Source of the DNA: Himantopus leucocephalus
Lineage: Eukaryota; Chordata; Aves; Charadriiformes; Recurvirostridae
Length of the DNA stretch: 64,000 nt
NCBI GenBank assembly: GCA_003993805.1
Contig: RSEF01000001.1
Coordinates: 152,508,390-152,572,389, forward strand
Direction of reading: 5' to 3'
The notes below the pieces were generated by a model. The model ran no database searches and was not told the origin of the DNA. It worked only from the letters and a program-made list of their open reading frames with translations. How positions within the stretch are numbered: position 1 is the stretch's first letter; each line of letters starts with the position of its first letter. The translations under genes were made by a program, and so were the position numbers. Positions 1 through 10,905 of this stretch are shown here, in pieces.

Positions 1-3000
1 AAATGATCTTAGACCAAGGTAATTTAGAGATCCAAAGGCCTATTCTACCTACAAGTACAAAAAAAGTGCATACAAACTAACAACCTTATTCTTTACAAAT
101 CTTATTTTTTAGAATGAAATTACAGTATTTTTCCACTCTGGCATTGCAAAAATGACAGTGGAAGTGTGTGAATGTCCCAGGAAAAGAAGAGTTTACAGTT
201 CACACAGGACGAGAAGCCAAAGGCAAACGTGCAGTGAAACAGGTTTGATTTGACCAGATGACTTTCACAGAATTGCCCAACAATACAGTGTTAATTTTTT
301 CACTCAAAAAAGTGAAGCTGAAGATGAAGGCATCAATTTCCAAGAAATCCATTTGGGAAGAACAAGTTTTTTAATTTACCTGGGCTACATTCTGAATAAA
401 GCCTTGATTTTTTTGGCAGGAGACTAATATGAGAGTGAAAGGAGAAAAAAAATGGTGAAAAGAAGGAGAAAGAGAGTCTTTCCTGGTTTGAAAATCTTTG
501 AAAGATTTTTTTTTTAATTCCTTGTGCAGAATAAGAAGGGGTTTTTTTAAAAAAAAGTTCTTTGATTATACCCAGTTTGAGTTCAGTGTGTGTTATTTTA
601 AAATTAGGTTACACTATATGCAAGCTTCTGTCCTTCACACTGGAATTCTTCCTGAACAAGATTAACATCCAAGACAGAGGTGATTATCTGACAATGAAGA
701 AGATGATAATTTATTTCTGACTCTTTCCTCCTACCTCCTTTAGATTACTTCAAATTACTCTGCCAAGATGCTATGTTTCTTTACTTGAAAGCAGAAAATG
801 AATGCAATATGATGAATGAATATTATATAAACTCTTGTTGACTGTAAGGCTTTTGGATTGGGGCTGTGTTTTGTGCTTTTGTCATGTCCAGCATATTGCT
901 TGGAATTTTCTTTATTAAAGAGGAAGAAAGAAAAAACAATATACAAATTAGAAGCAGAAAATTAGTGGCAAGGTGGAAAGAGAGCACTGGAAGGATTTAA
1001 TAAACTAATTTTAGGTTTGTGATGAGTTACCTTTTTTGTGACTAGTCAGTTGACCTAAATTAAACTCATTAATATGAAAGATTCTGGATTTGTTACTCAC
1101 TTATTGTCAGAAAAAGGGAATTTTTGTAATACAGTGTGAACTATGTATCCTAAAGCCTAGTTTAATTTGCAATGGCTGTTTGCAAATAGATTTTTCCTAG
1201 AAGCAGCTTACTGATTATTCCCACATCTGATTTGTATTAAAGGACTTTGCAATATTGTGGATTTTGACTGTCCAGTTAGTTTCATTTTCTTACCAGTAAT
1301 TGGCATACTATATTAATTTTCATTTCTCTTCACTAATTCTTTTTAAAGATGTGAATGTATACTTCATCTGGGATGAGAAGGACGTGTGGCACTAATGAAA
1401 CATATGTAGTCTGGAAATGATCTACAGTACATTCTTGTAAAGTATGTGTTAAACTTTTGTGAGACAAGTACCTCCTACTGTTGAAATAACTATGGAAAAG
1501 AATATGCAACTAGTTGAGGTTTTTGAGGTGAAGATTAGAAGAAAAAAGTTCACACCTTTCGGTTGAAATACACCTCTAAGTGCTTGTTGATACAAGCAAA
1601 TTCTAGAGCTTTCATCACTATAATTTCCTTCAAGAGAAATTTCTTAAAGGAATGTGAGAGGTAGCATGGCTATGTTGTGAGGTCTCAGGGTTGCTGCACC
1701 TCCAGCTTTCAACCATCTGCTCCAGTGGCTGTGAGCTACCGGTCACTTTGCCTATGAGCAGCAGACTGCACTAGGGCATGGATCTTGTTTAGCAGAAATT
1801 TATGGGGCGTTCCTGATAAGAGAAATAAAGGAAAGTCTAATGTAAAGAAATGAAGAAACCATTGGGGCTGCAGTCTGGAGAAACACCTGCAGCTGCCTCA
1901 TTCAGCTTCTGGGCCTTTCTCTGGAAAGGTATCAGAAAGCGAGCTGTCTTTGGCAGACATGAAGAGGAATAGATAGAGCATAAGCTGACTTCATCTGTAG
2001 CATACTGCTGCTTTTCTGTTCAGTCTCTCAATGCTACTGTTCAGAATAAAGTGACTCTACTGAATTCCAGCATAAGACAGCCCTGTGACAACTGGATGGA
2101 AATTTGTCAAGACTTTCTATTTAGAAGTCTAGGGTTAGGGGGAGCATGCCAGTAACTTCTCTGAGAAGTTTAATTATTCTGGTCCCAAGTCCTGTGTCTG
2201 GCCCTTGCAGGAAACCCTGGAGCTGAGAGTTCCCTAATAGCTGCAGGAGAAACATGGCATTTGTTGTCTGGCAGAAGACCCTTGCAGTGTTTTCATTAGA
2301 AGGCTCTAGGATTTCAAAGCAATCATTTCCATTTCTCTGTGTGGGTCACATATAAAGAATGGGCTTGTTGCCTGACACTTGGAAATAGCCTTGCAGTAGC
2401 AACAGTGGGAAAAGTCTTTTGGTTAAAGTTACAGAAGAGAAAAATATTAATTTAATGAGCTACAAAAAATAAACTGTAAAATTTAGTTTTAACCCACGGT
2501 ACTGATACCAGAGAACCTGATAACAAACACTGTGTTTTTCACACATGAAAATAGTACTCCTTAAGGTAGACTTTTCCAGTTGTTGATGGCTCTCAAATGC
2601 TACTGCGCATCAGTGTGCTTTAATGGAGGAGATACTGGCAGTTTAATGGCAATTTTGCTTTGGGCCAGGGTGCTCCGAGGTGGAGAAGTAGGAAGGGAAG
2701 AGTACTAGAGATCTGTCACTACCTATTTCATCACATTTCAACAATCATATTTTGGGGGAATTAATCTTGGGGTTTTTGTCATTACTATTTTGGTGAGTGA
2801 AAGACCCATTATTCCTAGTATTGGACAGGTTTTCATCTGAAGCACGTGTTACATTTTCTTTTCCAAAGCTCATTTTCCAAAGCTTTACTGTTAGACTAAT
2901 ATAGATGTAACATCTCTAAATTAGACAGAGGGGATTTTCTTTAGCTGTCTGAAGCAGTGGTGAAAACACGCACATCTTTTTCTTCTTAATTTCGGCTACA

Positions 3001-3188
3001 CTCTCACCTCTCTTTCCTTGCATCAGGAGGGCTCTGCCCAGGAAGGATCCACTGACAGCTTTTTCATATAGAAACACTGACAACTGAGTTGTACCAAAAC
3101 TAACCCTGTAATGAGTAACTTTATGCTCAATATCACACCACAATTAAAAGGTGTCTTGGCTTTGTTGAATGCCAAAAGCTGTACATTA
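1..3188. other. Unique AT-rich non-coding sequence
   Basis: No recognisable gene, RNA gene or transposon was found. The only internal structure noted is a short imperfect tandem duplication: the 12-mer TTTTCCAAAGCT occurs at 2859-2870 and again at 2873-2884. Short A/T homopolymer tracts occur near 507-560. Open frames here are short (75 codons or fewer) and resemble no protein family I know. Confidence 0.6.
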
Positions 3189-3228
3189 TGTCCCTTCCGA
3201 CCACTACCATTCTGTGATTCTGTGATTT
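3189..3228 (+). mobile_element. CR1 LINE 3'-terminal fragment
   Basis: The sequence reads as the end of a CR1 element: a GTCCCTTCCGACC-type block, then ACCATTCTGTGATTCTGTGATT, the 3' terminal repeat typical of avian CR1. Only about 40 bp are convincing. The upstream 40 bp may be diverged CR1 but I cannot align it. CR1 copies are usually severely 5' truncated, so such a short tail is ordinary. Confidence 0.6.
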
Positions 3229-3970
3229 AGATTTGTTAGGATGAGCTAAAGAATGTTAAGTTTTATTTACCAGTTAAACTGCTAAGAACTGAATGGAGAA
3301 ATTAATAAAACATACATTTGGGGGAAGAAGAACACAGTCCTGTCTTTTCCCTAGGGAAGTACTAGTTTTCTTTACAGGCGCAGGAGGTCCAAGATCATGG
3401 ACTTCTGATCTCTTTTCTGTTAGAGTACACAGTGGTCTGATTTGCAAATATAGGACTATGGGGAAATTGCTACTTTCTTTTTTATTATCTGTATACTAGC
3501 ATAACTGATCATGGCAAATGCAGGAACTCAGCTGACAGATTCTGGTTCTCAAAGCATTAATTTCTGATATGAAACAATTAAACACAAAATACTTTGTATG
3601 AAAAAGAGGCGAGCGGCTCTGGCGGTGGAGCACAGAAGTGGAACACTTTCATCCTTCCTCTGAAATCTTGCCTGTAGACATCTCAATTTCCGGAACCCAC
3701 CAACTACATTTTCCAACCCTTTGCCTTTGAATGTCCTTTGATTTTTAGATCTCAACAGTATTTACCAGGATGATCCTTTTTCCACTTCAGCACTCAATGT
3801 TGCCTATGTCTCAGCAGTTTCTGCGATGTTCGTTCTGCAAGGGCATATGGGAGAGTAAGGTGATCCAATCAAGGGCCTTTTCAGTGAAAAAGGGGATAAC
3901 ACTTAAAGGGGGAAGTGATGAGATCAAACAGAGACACAAACCTGTACGACAAAGTTAGTGGAGGCAGTGG
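3229..3970. other. Unique non-coding sequence
   Basis: Between the CR1 tail and the GC-rich block. I see no gene, repeat or RNA structure. Open frames of 62-68 codons on both strands show no family resemblance. Confidence 0.5.
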
Positions 3971-3977
3971 GAAGAAG

Positions 3978-4827
3978 CAAACCTGTTCAATCACACTGAC
4001 TGATGGGCCATCAAGAAATTGCAGGCTTTGCCACTGATGAGGATGCAAAGCTGGGTGTCCCAGATATTTGGGGTCGGTGCGGTGTCAGTGGGACTATGCA
4101 GAACTGATGAAGAAACGCGTAAGGGATGGGGAGGAGTAAAGGGAGAACAGGCAGACAGGGATGTGTGTAAGAGGGTCCGGCAGTGTGCAGACCATAGTGG
4201 GTCAGCACGGCTGACACAGCCTTGTGCCTCACCACCCCAGCCTGGCTTGTCTTCTCCTTGTATCCTGGGGTGGCTCTCCCTGTGCCTCCTCACTTGCTGT
4301 CCCATATGGGTGTGAGTGGTCTAGGGACAAGGTGTCAGCTGCTGGGGTAGCATGAGTGGATCTGGGGCCAGCCACTGGAGTCAAACAGGATTGCAGGTGC
4401 CCCAGGCTCGTGGTGTCAGGAGCTGGATCCTGTGGGGTTTCAGGGACACCAACCAGAGTGGGTCAGGGACTTGACCTCAGCCCTGAAAACCAGCTATGGG
4501 GGGTTGAGGTGAATGTGGTGAGTGATGGGCTCCGTGCCGGTGGCAGGAGTAGGGTTGCGGTCACAGCCGGTGTGCCTGGTGCCGGCTGCTAGGGAGGGAG
4601 TGAAACGTACTCGTGACTCTGGAAGGTGTCTGTGTGCTTGTGTGCGTATGTCTCTGGGACAGTGCTCAGTTTCACTACTGGTTGAACCTGCAAAGAGGAC
4701 AGCGTCAGCCACGTCCCTCAGCCTGGGCAGAGACCCTGGGTCCCCGGGCAGGACAGGGGCTCCCCGGCTCCAGTGCTGCCAAAGGCAGCAGCCGCTTATA
4801 ACATCTCATAATAATTTCTTGTCTACA
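3978..4827. other. GC-rich block of unassigned origin, possibly an old LTR or other insertion
   Basis: About 850 bp much richer in G+C than both flanks, with several overlapping open frames on both strands (up to 113 codons) that look like by-products of low stop-codon frequency. A 7-bp direct repeat, GAAGAAG, lies at 3971-3977 and 4828-4834, which could be a target-site duplication, but purine-rich 7-mers recur by chance. Near the right end there is a TATAAC motif (about 4797) and an AATAAT motif (about 4809), loosely like LTR promoter and polyA signals. I did not find convincing TG...CA termini. Alternatives are an old ERV LTR, a processed fragment, or simply a GC-rich local domain. Confidence 0.3.
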
Positions 4828-4834
4828 GAAGAAG

Positions 4835-7800
4835 AATGCAATGCCTGGGGATTTTTAAAGTAATTTTCCTTCTGCCTTCTAAGCATCCTTGGACTGACAC
4901 TTGTGTAAAAAATTAGGTCAAACAGGAACTTGTTTGGGGAAGTTATAAGCCAGAAAGCAGAGAGAAGTTTGGGTTCAGCCTCAATACAGATAACTACCAT
5001 CCAAGTTGCAGACTGTAAACAAATAAACACATTAAATAGTAATAGGAATATAAACAAATGATTTTGCTATTGCTATTACTTGGCTTTGTCAGCCAACTAC
5101 AATCCCTTCATGTTTGACCTAAGCAGACCCACTGTGTCAGCAGGAGTCCAGTGTCCCATAATGGGGTTTTAGTGTTGTCAAAAAAAAGCCTTCTGAGTCT
5201 TTAATGATGAAACAATGCTGCTGCAAAAAAACTTTTTTCTATTGACTTTGTGGTGTGAGAGCAAGACAAAAAGCAGACGGTTTTGCGACAAACTGAGGAA
5301 GCACTCGAGCAGTTTGCAAAGAGTAAGAGATTTCGTATTTCTGGTGACTGTGCCTGTTGTTATCCCAGTCACCCAGGAAGAGACGAACAACAGGCACAGA
5401 TCTTGGAAAAATGAGTTGCTTTTCATGTATGGCAGTCTCAGTAACATCCCAGCTTTACAGCTAATGAAGAATGATCTTAATTCAGAATTAAAAGATAATT
5501 GCACATATAAACCAACGATGCAATACTTCTATTTATGAACAAAATGGAAGGAGCAGCTTGCCTTTTAAATGATATTAGGAACAAAGATTTGATATTCTGG
5601 AGCCTAAAGTATGTGTATGTGTGTCAGGGAGGAAGATTCAAGATTTTGTTTATCATCTGGCCTGTTTTCCAGTCCAGTGTGACTGTATAATTACAGTAAA
5701 ATAGTCTTTAGGGCAGAGTCGGTCCTGAGGTGTTCACTGTATGACCTCAATTTGCGTGCCTGGGGTCTAAGTTAAAGATGTTATGGAAATCAGATTTTCC
5801 AACTGTTTTCATGGTCAAGGCTGCGAGAAATGCCACTCAAAATCTTGGCGGGGAAGATATTAAAGACATTTCTTTCCATTTTGGAACAAAAATCTTACAG
5901 GAACCCTTTCAGGTTTTGATATCATTGGCACTAAGCTGATTTATAAGCGAGCTGGGTTTTCTTTAGGAAAGGACATAAGACTACTGGATAGCTTAAGACC
6001 CACTTTAAAATACTCCGGGCCTAATGCCATGAAGTTTTGAAATCCGAGAGAGTGGAGAATGCTTGGCATCCCCAGAATTATTCAGTACCTCAAAAATTAT
6101 TTAAGGTACAGTGTTTTCTTTATTATATTCTATGTGTAAAGCATTAATTTTCATTAGAGTCCCTTTGTAAGGAAATGAATCGTGGCATGGGCTGATGTTT
6201 AAAACAATACAAAAGGTATCCAGGTTTTAGGTTGGCTTTGTCTTTAACTGCTTGTTTATTTCTGAATACTATGAACAGAGCAATGCATTTTTACCCCAAA
6301 GCTCTATTGAAAGAAAACCAAAAAACCCAAGTTCTATGTTTTTAAAAATTTGTCTGAAACTTCAAAATTCTTGAAAGCCAGCCCTCGTCCCTGTCAATCT
6401 TCATAAGCTTCTCCTTCTCCATTTTAAAGAAATGTGGTCACTGTTTGCATTCATTTGTATTTAAACAAAGCAATTTCAGGAGGAAAAAACTACACTGTGG
6501 AGAGAGTTTTATTTACATGGGAAACAGATCTAGCTGACAGCCGTAGCTTAATGACTGGCAAAGAGCCCTTCAAAGATTTGTCTCCTATAAAACCAAACTG
6601 CACTGCTTTCCAGAAAAAAATATTTTCCTCCTCAAGTGACCTGCCGTTTGTACAAATTAGTGTCAAGGATGGATTTCAGCACTGCGATGACAGATTTGGA
6701 ACACATAGTGCAGTTTACATGTCAAATAAAATTATGTGGACGTTCTTCACTTCCACGGCAATCATTCACAAAACTCAGGAACATCAATGCATCTATAGCC
6801 TGCAGAGTGTAAAAATGTTTTGATGAGCAGTGTCATGCAAGGTCACTCATCCTTAATAATACTGTTTCACATTCGTGCCACAAACAAAACCAGCTCAGGG
6901 TAAAATGAAATGTTACATTGACTGCTGCTGGCCTTCCACGTAGAAAAGCAAGAAGAAGCCATCAGGCCCTGTAGCTGGCTTCATTTGCAAAGCAGTCAGT
7001 GTAGATTAAAGATTATTAAAGATCCCCCACAGAACGGGGCATGGGCTTAAAAACCCTGGTGCTCCTGAAGTGAAAATAATTTGTCATCCTTAGTGTGGTG
7101 GTTTGCTGTTTTAAATTGGGAGGTCAGCTGTGATTTTCTGTCTCAGGGTATTCCTAATAAAGGAAACAAGAGGTCAGTAAAAATGCAACATGGTACACTT
7201 TTCTTTTATAAGATGTACACATCTGCTGTTAACTATTTTGTTCCTTAGCTTCTAAATCAGTATGTACTTTAGGATAAAACACAGTACTTCCCAGGTTAGG
7301 TGGGTCTCACTGCTCTGGCTTTCTCCCCACTCCCATTCTCACATGCAGCCCCTTTTCCTCCCTGGTCACTCCCGTCACTCCTCAGGCTCGGGAGCAGTCA
7401 CTTGGCTGCGTTGCTGACTCAGGTCCCACTTTCGTTGTCAGCAGTCTCAGGTTCCTTAGATAGGAACCAGTGGTGCAGGGCTTACCTTCAGTGGGGCTTT
7501 TTCTCTCCTCTAAAGAGCATCTCCCCCTTCTTTAAGTAGGGAAATATAAACCCTAAGATTTCATGTTCTAATTTAGTGGCAAGAATGTACAGTTAAGTTA
7601 CAAAATAATCACTGTTAGGTTATGCATATAACAATGTGAGATGCTACCCTCAATTGGATGATTTTGGGGAACTGGAGAGATTCTTGGGGAACCCAGCGCT
7701 TCTTTTCTTTCTGTACTGGAACTGGTCTTTTGTTACCAGGCATTCCACTGTCACAGAAGGCCAATATGAATACCCTTGGGATATCTTTACATTTCTTTGT

Positions 7801-8956
7801 TGGAACATTATTAAATAACTCCTCAACCAGCAGCTAATTGTCTTTAAAATGTGAAATTATTAGTTTGTTTGTTAAGCTTAAAAAAAGGACTTTTTCCCTT
7901 ATCTCTTTTTTATTCCTGTAATGCTCAGAGACAGGCTTCCTGGACTGCAAGGGTTCACACTCTCCCAAAATCTTGCATTTGCTAACCAGAGTTCATTTTC
8001 CTAAGAGAAAGTGCTTTAAGCCATTGTTTGTTCTTGCTGCTTCTTGCAAAGACTCATGGGTAAGTTAAGAATTTGAACAAACCAACATGAATACAGTACA
8101 CAAAAGTACATAAATGACACCAGATTACATTGTACATGAAAGATAGCTAAATGTTAACACATTGAAGTTGACGCTCCAGTGTGCATTCATGAGCACTTCT
8201 TACTTGTCTAACATGTCAGCAGCTTCTGCAAACAATTAGGAGGCTGCCTTCAGCCTAGAGCTGATGGTTTGCAGCCATCACTGAGCCATGTAGCACTATT
8301 TTGGTGCAATCAGAGCCACCTTGCCACATGCCCAGCTTCAGCAACATCAGCTATGTGTTTTCCCACGTACCCCTGAAACTGCAGATAGCAGGTCCAATGA
8401 CACCATTTTCAGAGTCCTGCTTTCGAGGATAAAATAATATTTAAAATGTGCATTTGATTTCTAAATCATAACAATTTTTTGAAAACATGGAAATATTACT
8501 GAATATCAATATTTATTATGATTAATGAAGGGGTGTCAGGAGGTATGACAATATATTTATAATTCTGCTCAAGACAGCTCACTATCCTTTACTTATCATC
8601 GTGCCCAACCTTAAAATGTCATTTAATCCTATATCCTGTGAAGAGGTAGTAAAGCAATCATGCTATATTGTTACCTCATAAAATAATTTTATCTGCATGA
8701 GATTGATCTTGGATCACTGCTAGACTTTACAACAAACATGAAGAAGGCCAGATGAAAACACATACCCTATAAAAATTGACTTACACAAGAATCGTATTCA
8801 CCAGTCACAAAATCTATTTCTTCTTTGTGTAAGGATATTTGTGTAAAGATAGCAGTTGTGGAAAGGGCAAAAATTATATGTGAGAGGTTTCATGCAGGAA
8901 TAAAAGATTTATTTCTACCTGTAGACTGGATTCATTTTAAAGGAGGCATACTTCAT
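4835..8956. other. Unique AT-rich non-coding sequence
   Basis: No repeat or gene recognised. The 129-codon frame at 6434-6823 (+) is the longest outside repeats. It has no recognisable domain, starts at an ordinary ATG, and has no codon-level or splice context suggesting an exon. The 107- and 108-codon frames around 5178-5538 overlap on opposite strands and are probably chance. Confidence 0.5.
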
Positions 8957-9000
8957 TCAGAATCATAGAATCGTTATGGCTGGAAAAGACCTTTAAGATC

Positions 9001-9100
9001 NNNNNNNNNNNNNNNNNNNNNNNNNNNNNNNNNNNNNNNNNNNNNNNNNNNNNNNNNNNNNNNNNNNNNNNNNNNNNNNNNNNNNNNNNNNNNNNNNNNN
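9001..9100. other. Assembly gap (100 N)
   Basis: Exactly 100 N, the usual placeholder for a gap of unknown size, inside a CR1 copy. Comparison with the CR1 at 30 kb suggests that about 290 bp are actually missing if the two copies are colinear. Confidence 0.98.
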
Positions 9101-9396
9101 ACAACCCCAGTTCCCTCAGCTTCTCCTCATAAGACTTGTTCTCGAGACCCTTCACCAGCTTCATTGCCCTTCTCTGGACCCTCTCCTTCATCTCAATGTC
9201 CTTCTTATACTGCAGGGCCCAAAATTGAACACAGTACTCAAGGCGCAGCCTCACCAGCACCGAGTACAGTGGAAAAATCACTTCTCTCGCCCTGCTGGCT
9301 ACACTATTCCTGATACAGGCCAGGATGCCGTTGGCCTTCTTGGCCACCTGGGCACACTGCTGGCTCATGTTCAGCTGGCTGTCAATCAACGCCCAT
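9101..9396 (-). pseudogene. CR1 ORF2 (reverse transcriptase) C-terminal remnant
   Basis: The minus-strand frame encodes the region after the reverse-transcriptase catalytic core of CR1 ORF2. Recognisable blocks, in order, are [20 protein letters not shown], then an REVIFPLYS block, an LEYCVQFW block, and [18 protein letters not shown] running into the gap. No catalytic residues are present because the element is truncated upstream of the active site. The visible segment is open, so it is relatively young or lucky, but it cannot encode a working enzyme. Confidence 0.85.
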
Positions 9397-9403
9397 TTAT
9401 GCA

Positions 9404-10669
9404 TTATCTGGTAACTCATCATATACCTAGAACAAAATATTTATATAGAAAGTTTGTATGAGCATGCAGGCACTCACAAACAGACTGGCCTTCTGCTATA
9501 GTAGATTTTTCAGATGCAATAGTCCTTGGAGAACCTTAGCCCTACCATACAGATAAAAATATACGCCATTTGGTTGAAATATCACAAATAGCTTACCTGA
9601 CTCTTTACTGTCCCTCTTAGACCAGTCGTTCCTCCAAGGCAATGACTCTAGGAAAGATACGGCAGTTATAGTAGTTACAGATTAGCCTGCCCTGTCAGGA
9701 AGAATACATCTGATGGTCTCATTTTCTTGTTCCATCTTGGGACCTCTAAGAGTGTACACGTGTCATGTGGGCTGGAGATTTCTCTGGCAGCCAAGTGGGT
9801 TTGCCGTTTCTTAGGTTTGTTTATTTTGGAGGGGGAGGAGAATGAGTAGGACTATAAATCAGCCCCTTCCCACTCAGCTCATTTTGTTTGGTTTTGGCCC
9901 CATCTGGGCCCCATTAGCTGCAGAGCACCAGGGCTGCAATCAGCAAAGCACGGGGCACTGCAGAACTCCTTACTGCTCAGCCTCAGAACAAATGCTGTCA
10001 GGGGAAATTAGGTCATAAAATAATTTCCTGAACCTGTATTGTGTAAGAAACTGGAAGCAAGCATGTGTTTCAAAATAGAACTCTGTTATCATGAGTTTCA
10101 ATTTTTTTTCTGTCTCTTTGGTAAAATAGTGTTGAATTCATTATATTTTAAACCCTGTAATTGATCTCAGGGCTGTATTATAGCAGTCCTTTGTAATTGG
10201 GTTTGAAATGCCTTGTTATTGTCTACAGTCATATTAATGATCTAATCAGATATTCTTGGTGTCTTAGCCATATGTGTATTGTATACTTGGTTTTGTCATC
10301 AGATGCACTAGCCAAGCGTACAAAAATCTCATTCAACTTAAGTATTTGGGTAGAATACAAAAAGGAGTGCAAAATAGCTAATATTAATATCCATGTATGG
10401 TGTTTCATCTAGCTGAATGGCAAACCATAATATTGTTCTTATTTGAATCTGATCAACTGAATTGGGTATTAAAAGCCTGGGGTCAGTCAGGATTTTGAGG
10501 AAGGGCGTTATTCTACAAAATGAACATAGTCACTGTACATTGCATCTGCACGAAAATCAGTGTACGCTGTTGTATATCAGACCTTGTAAGTGTGCCTGCA
10601 GTTCTGCTGACATTCACTTGGGCAACAGCAGCTGAACTTGCTGAGATCAATTAGTTATGGAGTCAATTG
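9404..10669. other. Unique non-coding sequence with one promoter-like patch
   Basis: No gene recognised. At 9828-9859 a G-rich run (GGAGGGGGAGGAG) is followed by TATAAAT (9853-9859). Upstream, around 9757-9770, overlapping E-box-like motifs (CACGTG, CATGTG) occur. This could be a small promoter or an enhancer, but no first exon can be recognised downstream, so I treat it only as a weak observation. Confidence 0.35.
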
Positions 10670-10905
10670 GAAGGAAAACTGGGAGGTCATCTAGTCAAAC
10701 CTACCACAAACCTTGCACCAGCGCTACCTGATGTTATCCATAGCTTTGTCTAATCAAATCTTGAAAATCACCAGTACTGGAGATTTCTCAGTTTCTTCAG
10801 ATATACTCTTCCAGTGCTGCACATTTCATTCATGTGAATGTAAATTTTTATCCTAATATTTGACTTGAACCTCCCAAACCTTCTAAGTGCCTCTTGCAGA
10901 CAGGG
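10670..10905 (-). mobile_element. Ancient degraded CR1-type LINE fragment
   Basis: Read on the plus strand, it follows the reverse complement of the CR1 3' untranslated/ORF2 end in order: GGGAGGTCATCTAGTCAAAC, a cysteine/leucine-rich coding shadow, then CTTCCAGTGCTGCACATTTC and a TTTTTATCCTAATATTTGACTT stretch. Many substitutions and small indels separate it from the young CR1 copies in this window, so it is an older insertion. The boundaries are approximate. Confidence 0.5.

Larger units (their letters stand above)
8960..9396 (-). mobile_element. CR1 LINE, 5'-truncated, interrupted by an assembly gap
   Basis: On the minus strand the element ends at 8960 with the reverse complement of the CR1 tail (GAATCATAGAATCG at the left edge). 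Beyond the gap it resumes as the C-terminal part of CR1 ORF2. It belongs to the same subfamily as the copy at about 29.84-30.87 kb: the GATCTTAAAGGTC block and the coding segment match well. It is 5' truncated at about 9396. The 100 N at 9001-9100 replace most of its 3' part. Measured on the 30-kb copy, the missing segment corresponds to about 290 bp (30534-30826). Confidence 0.9.

Noticed and set aside
4522..4863. 113-codon frame in the GC-rich block
   Set aside because: GC-rich DNA has few stops, and several overlapping frames on both strands are equally open, so none is favoured.
6434..6823. 129-codon open frame, the longest outside repeats
   Set aside because: No domain, no signal or membrane pattern, no splice or promoter context. 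A frame of this length is plausible by chance in 64 kb.
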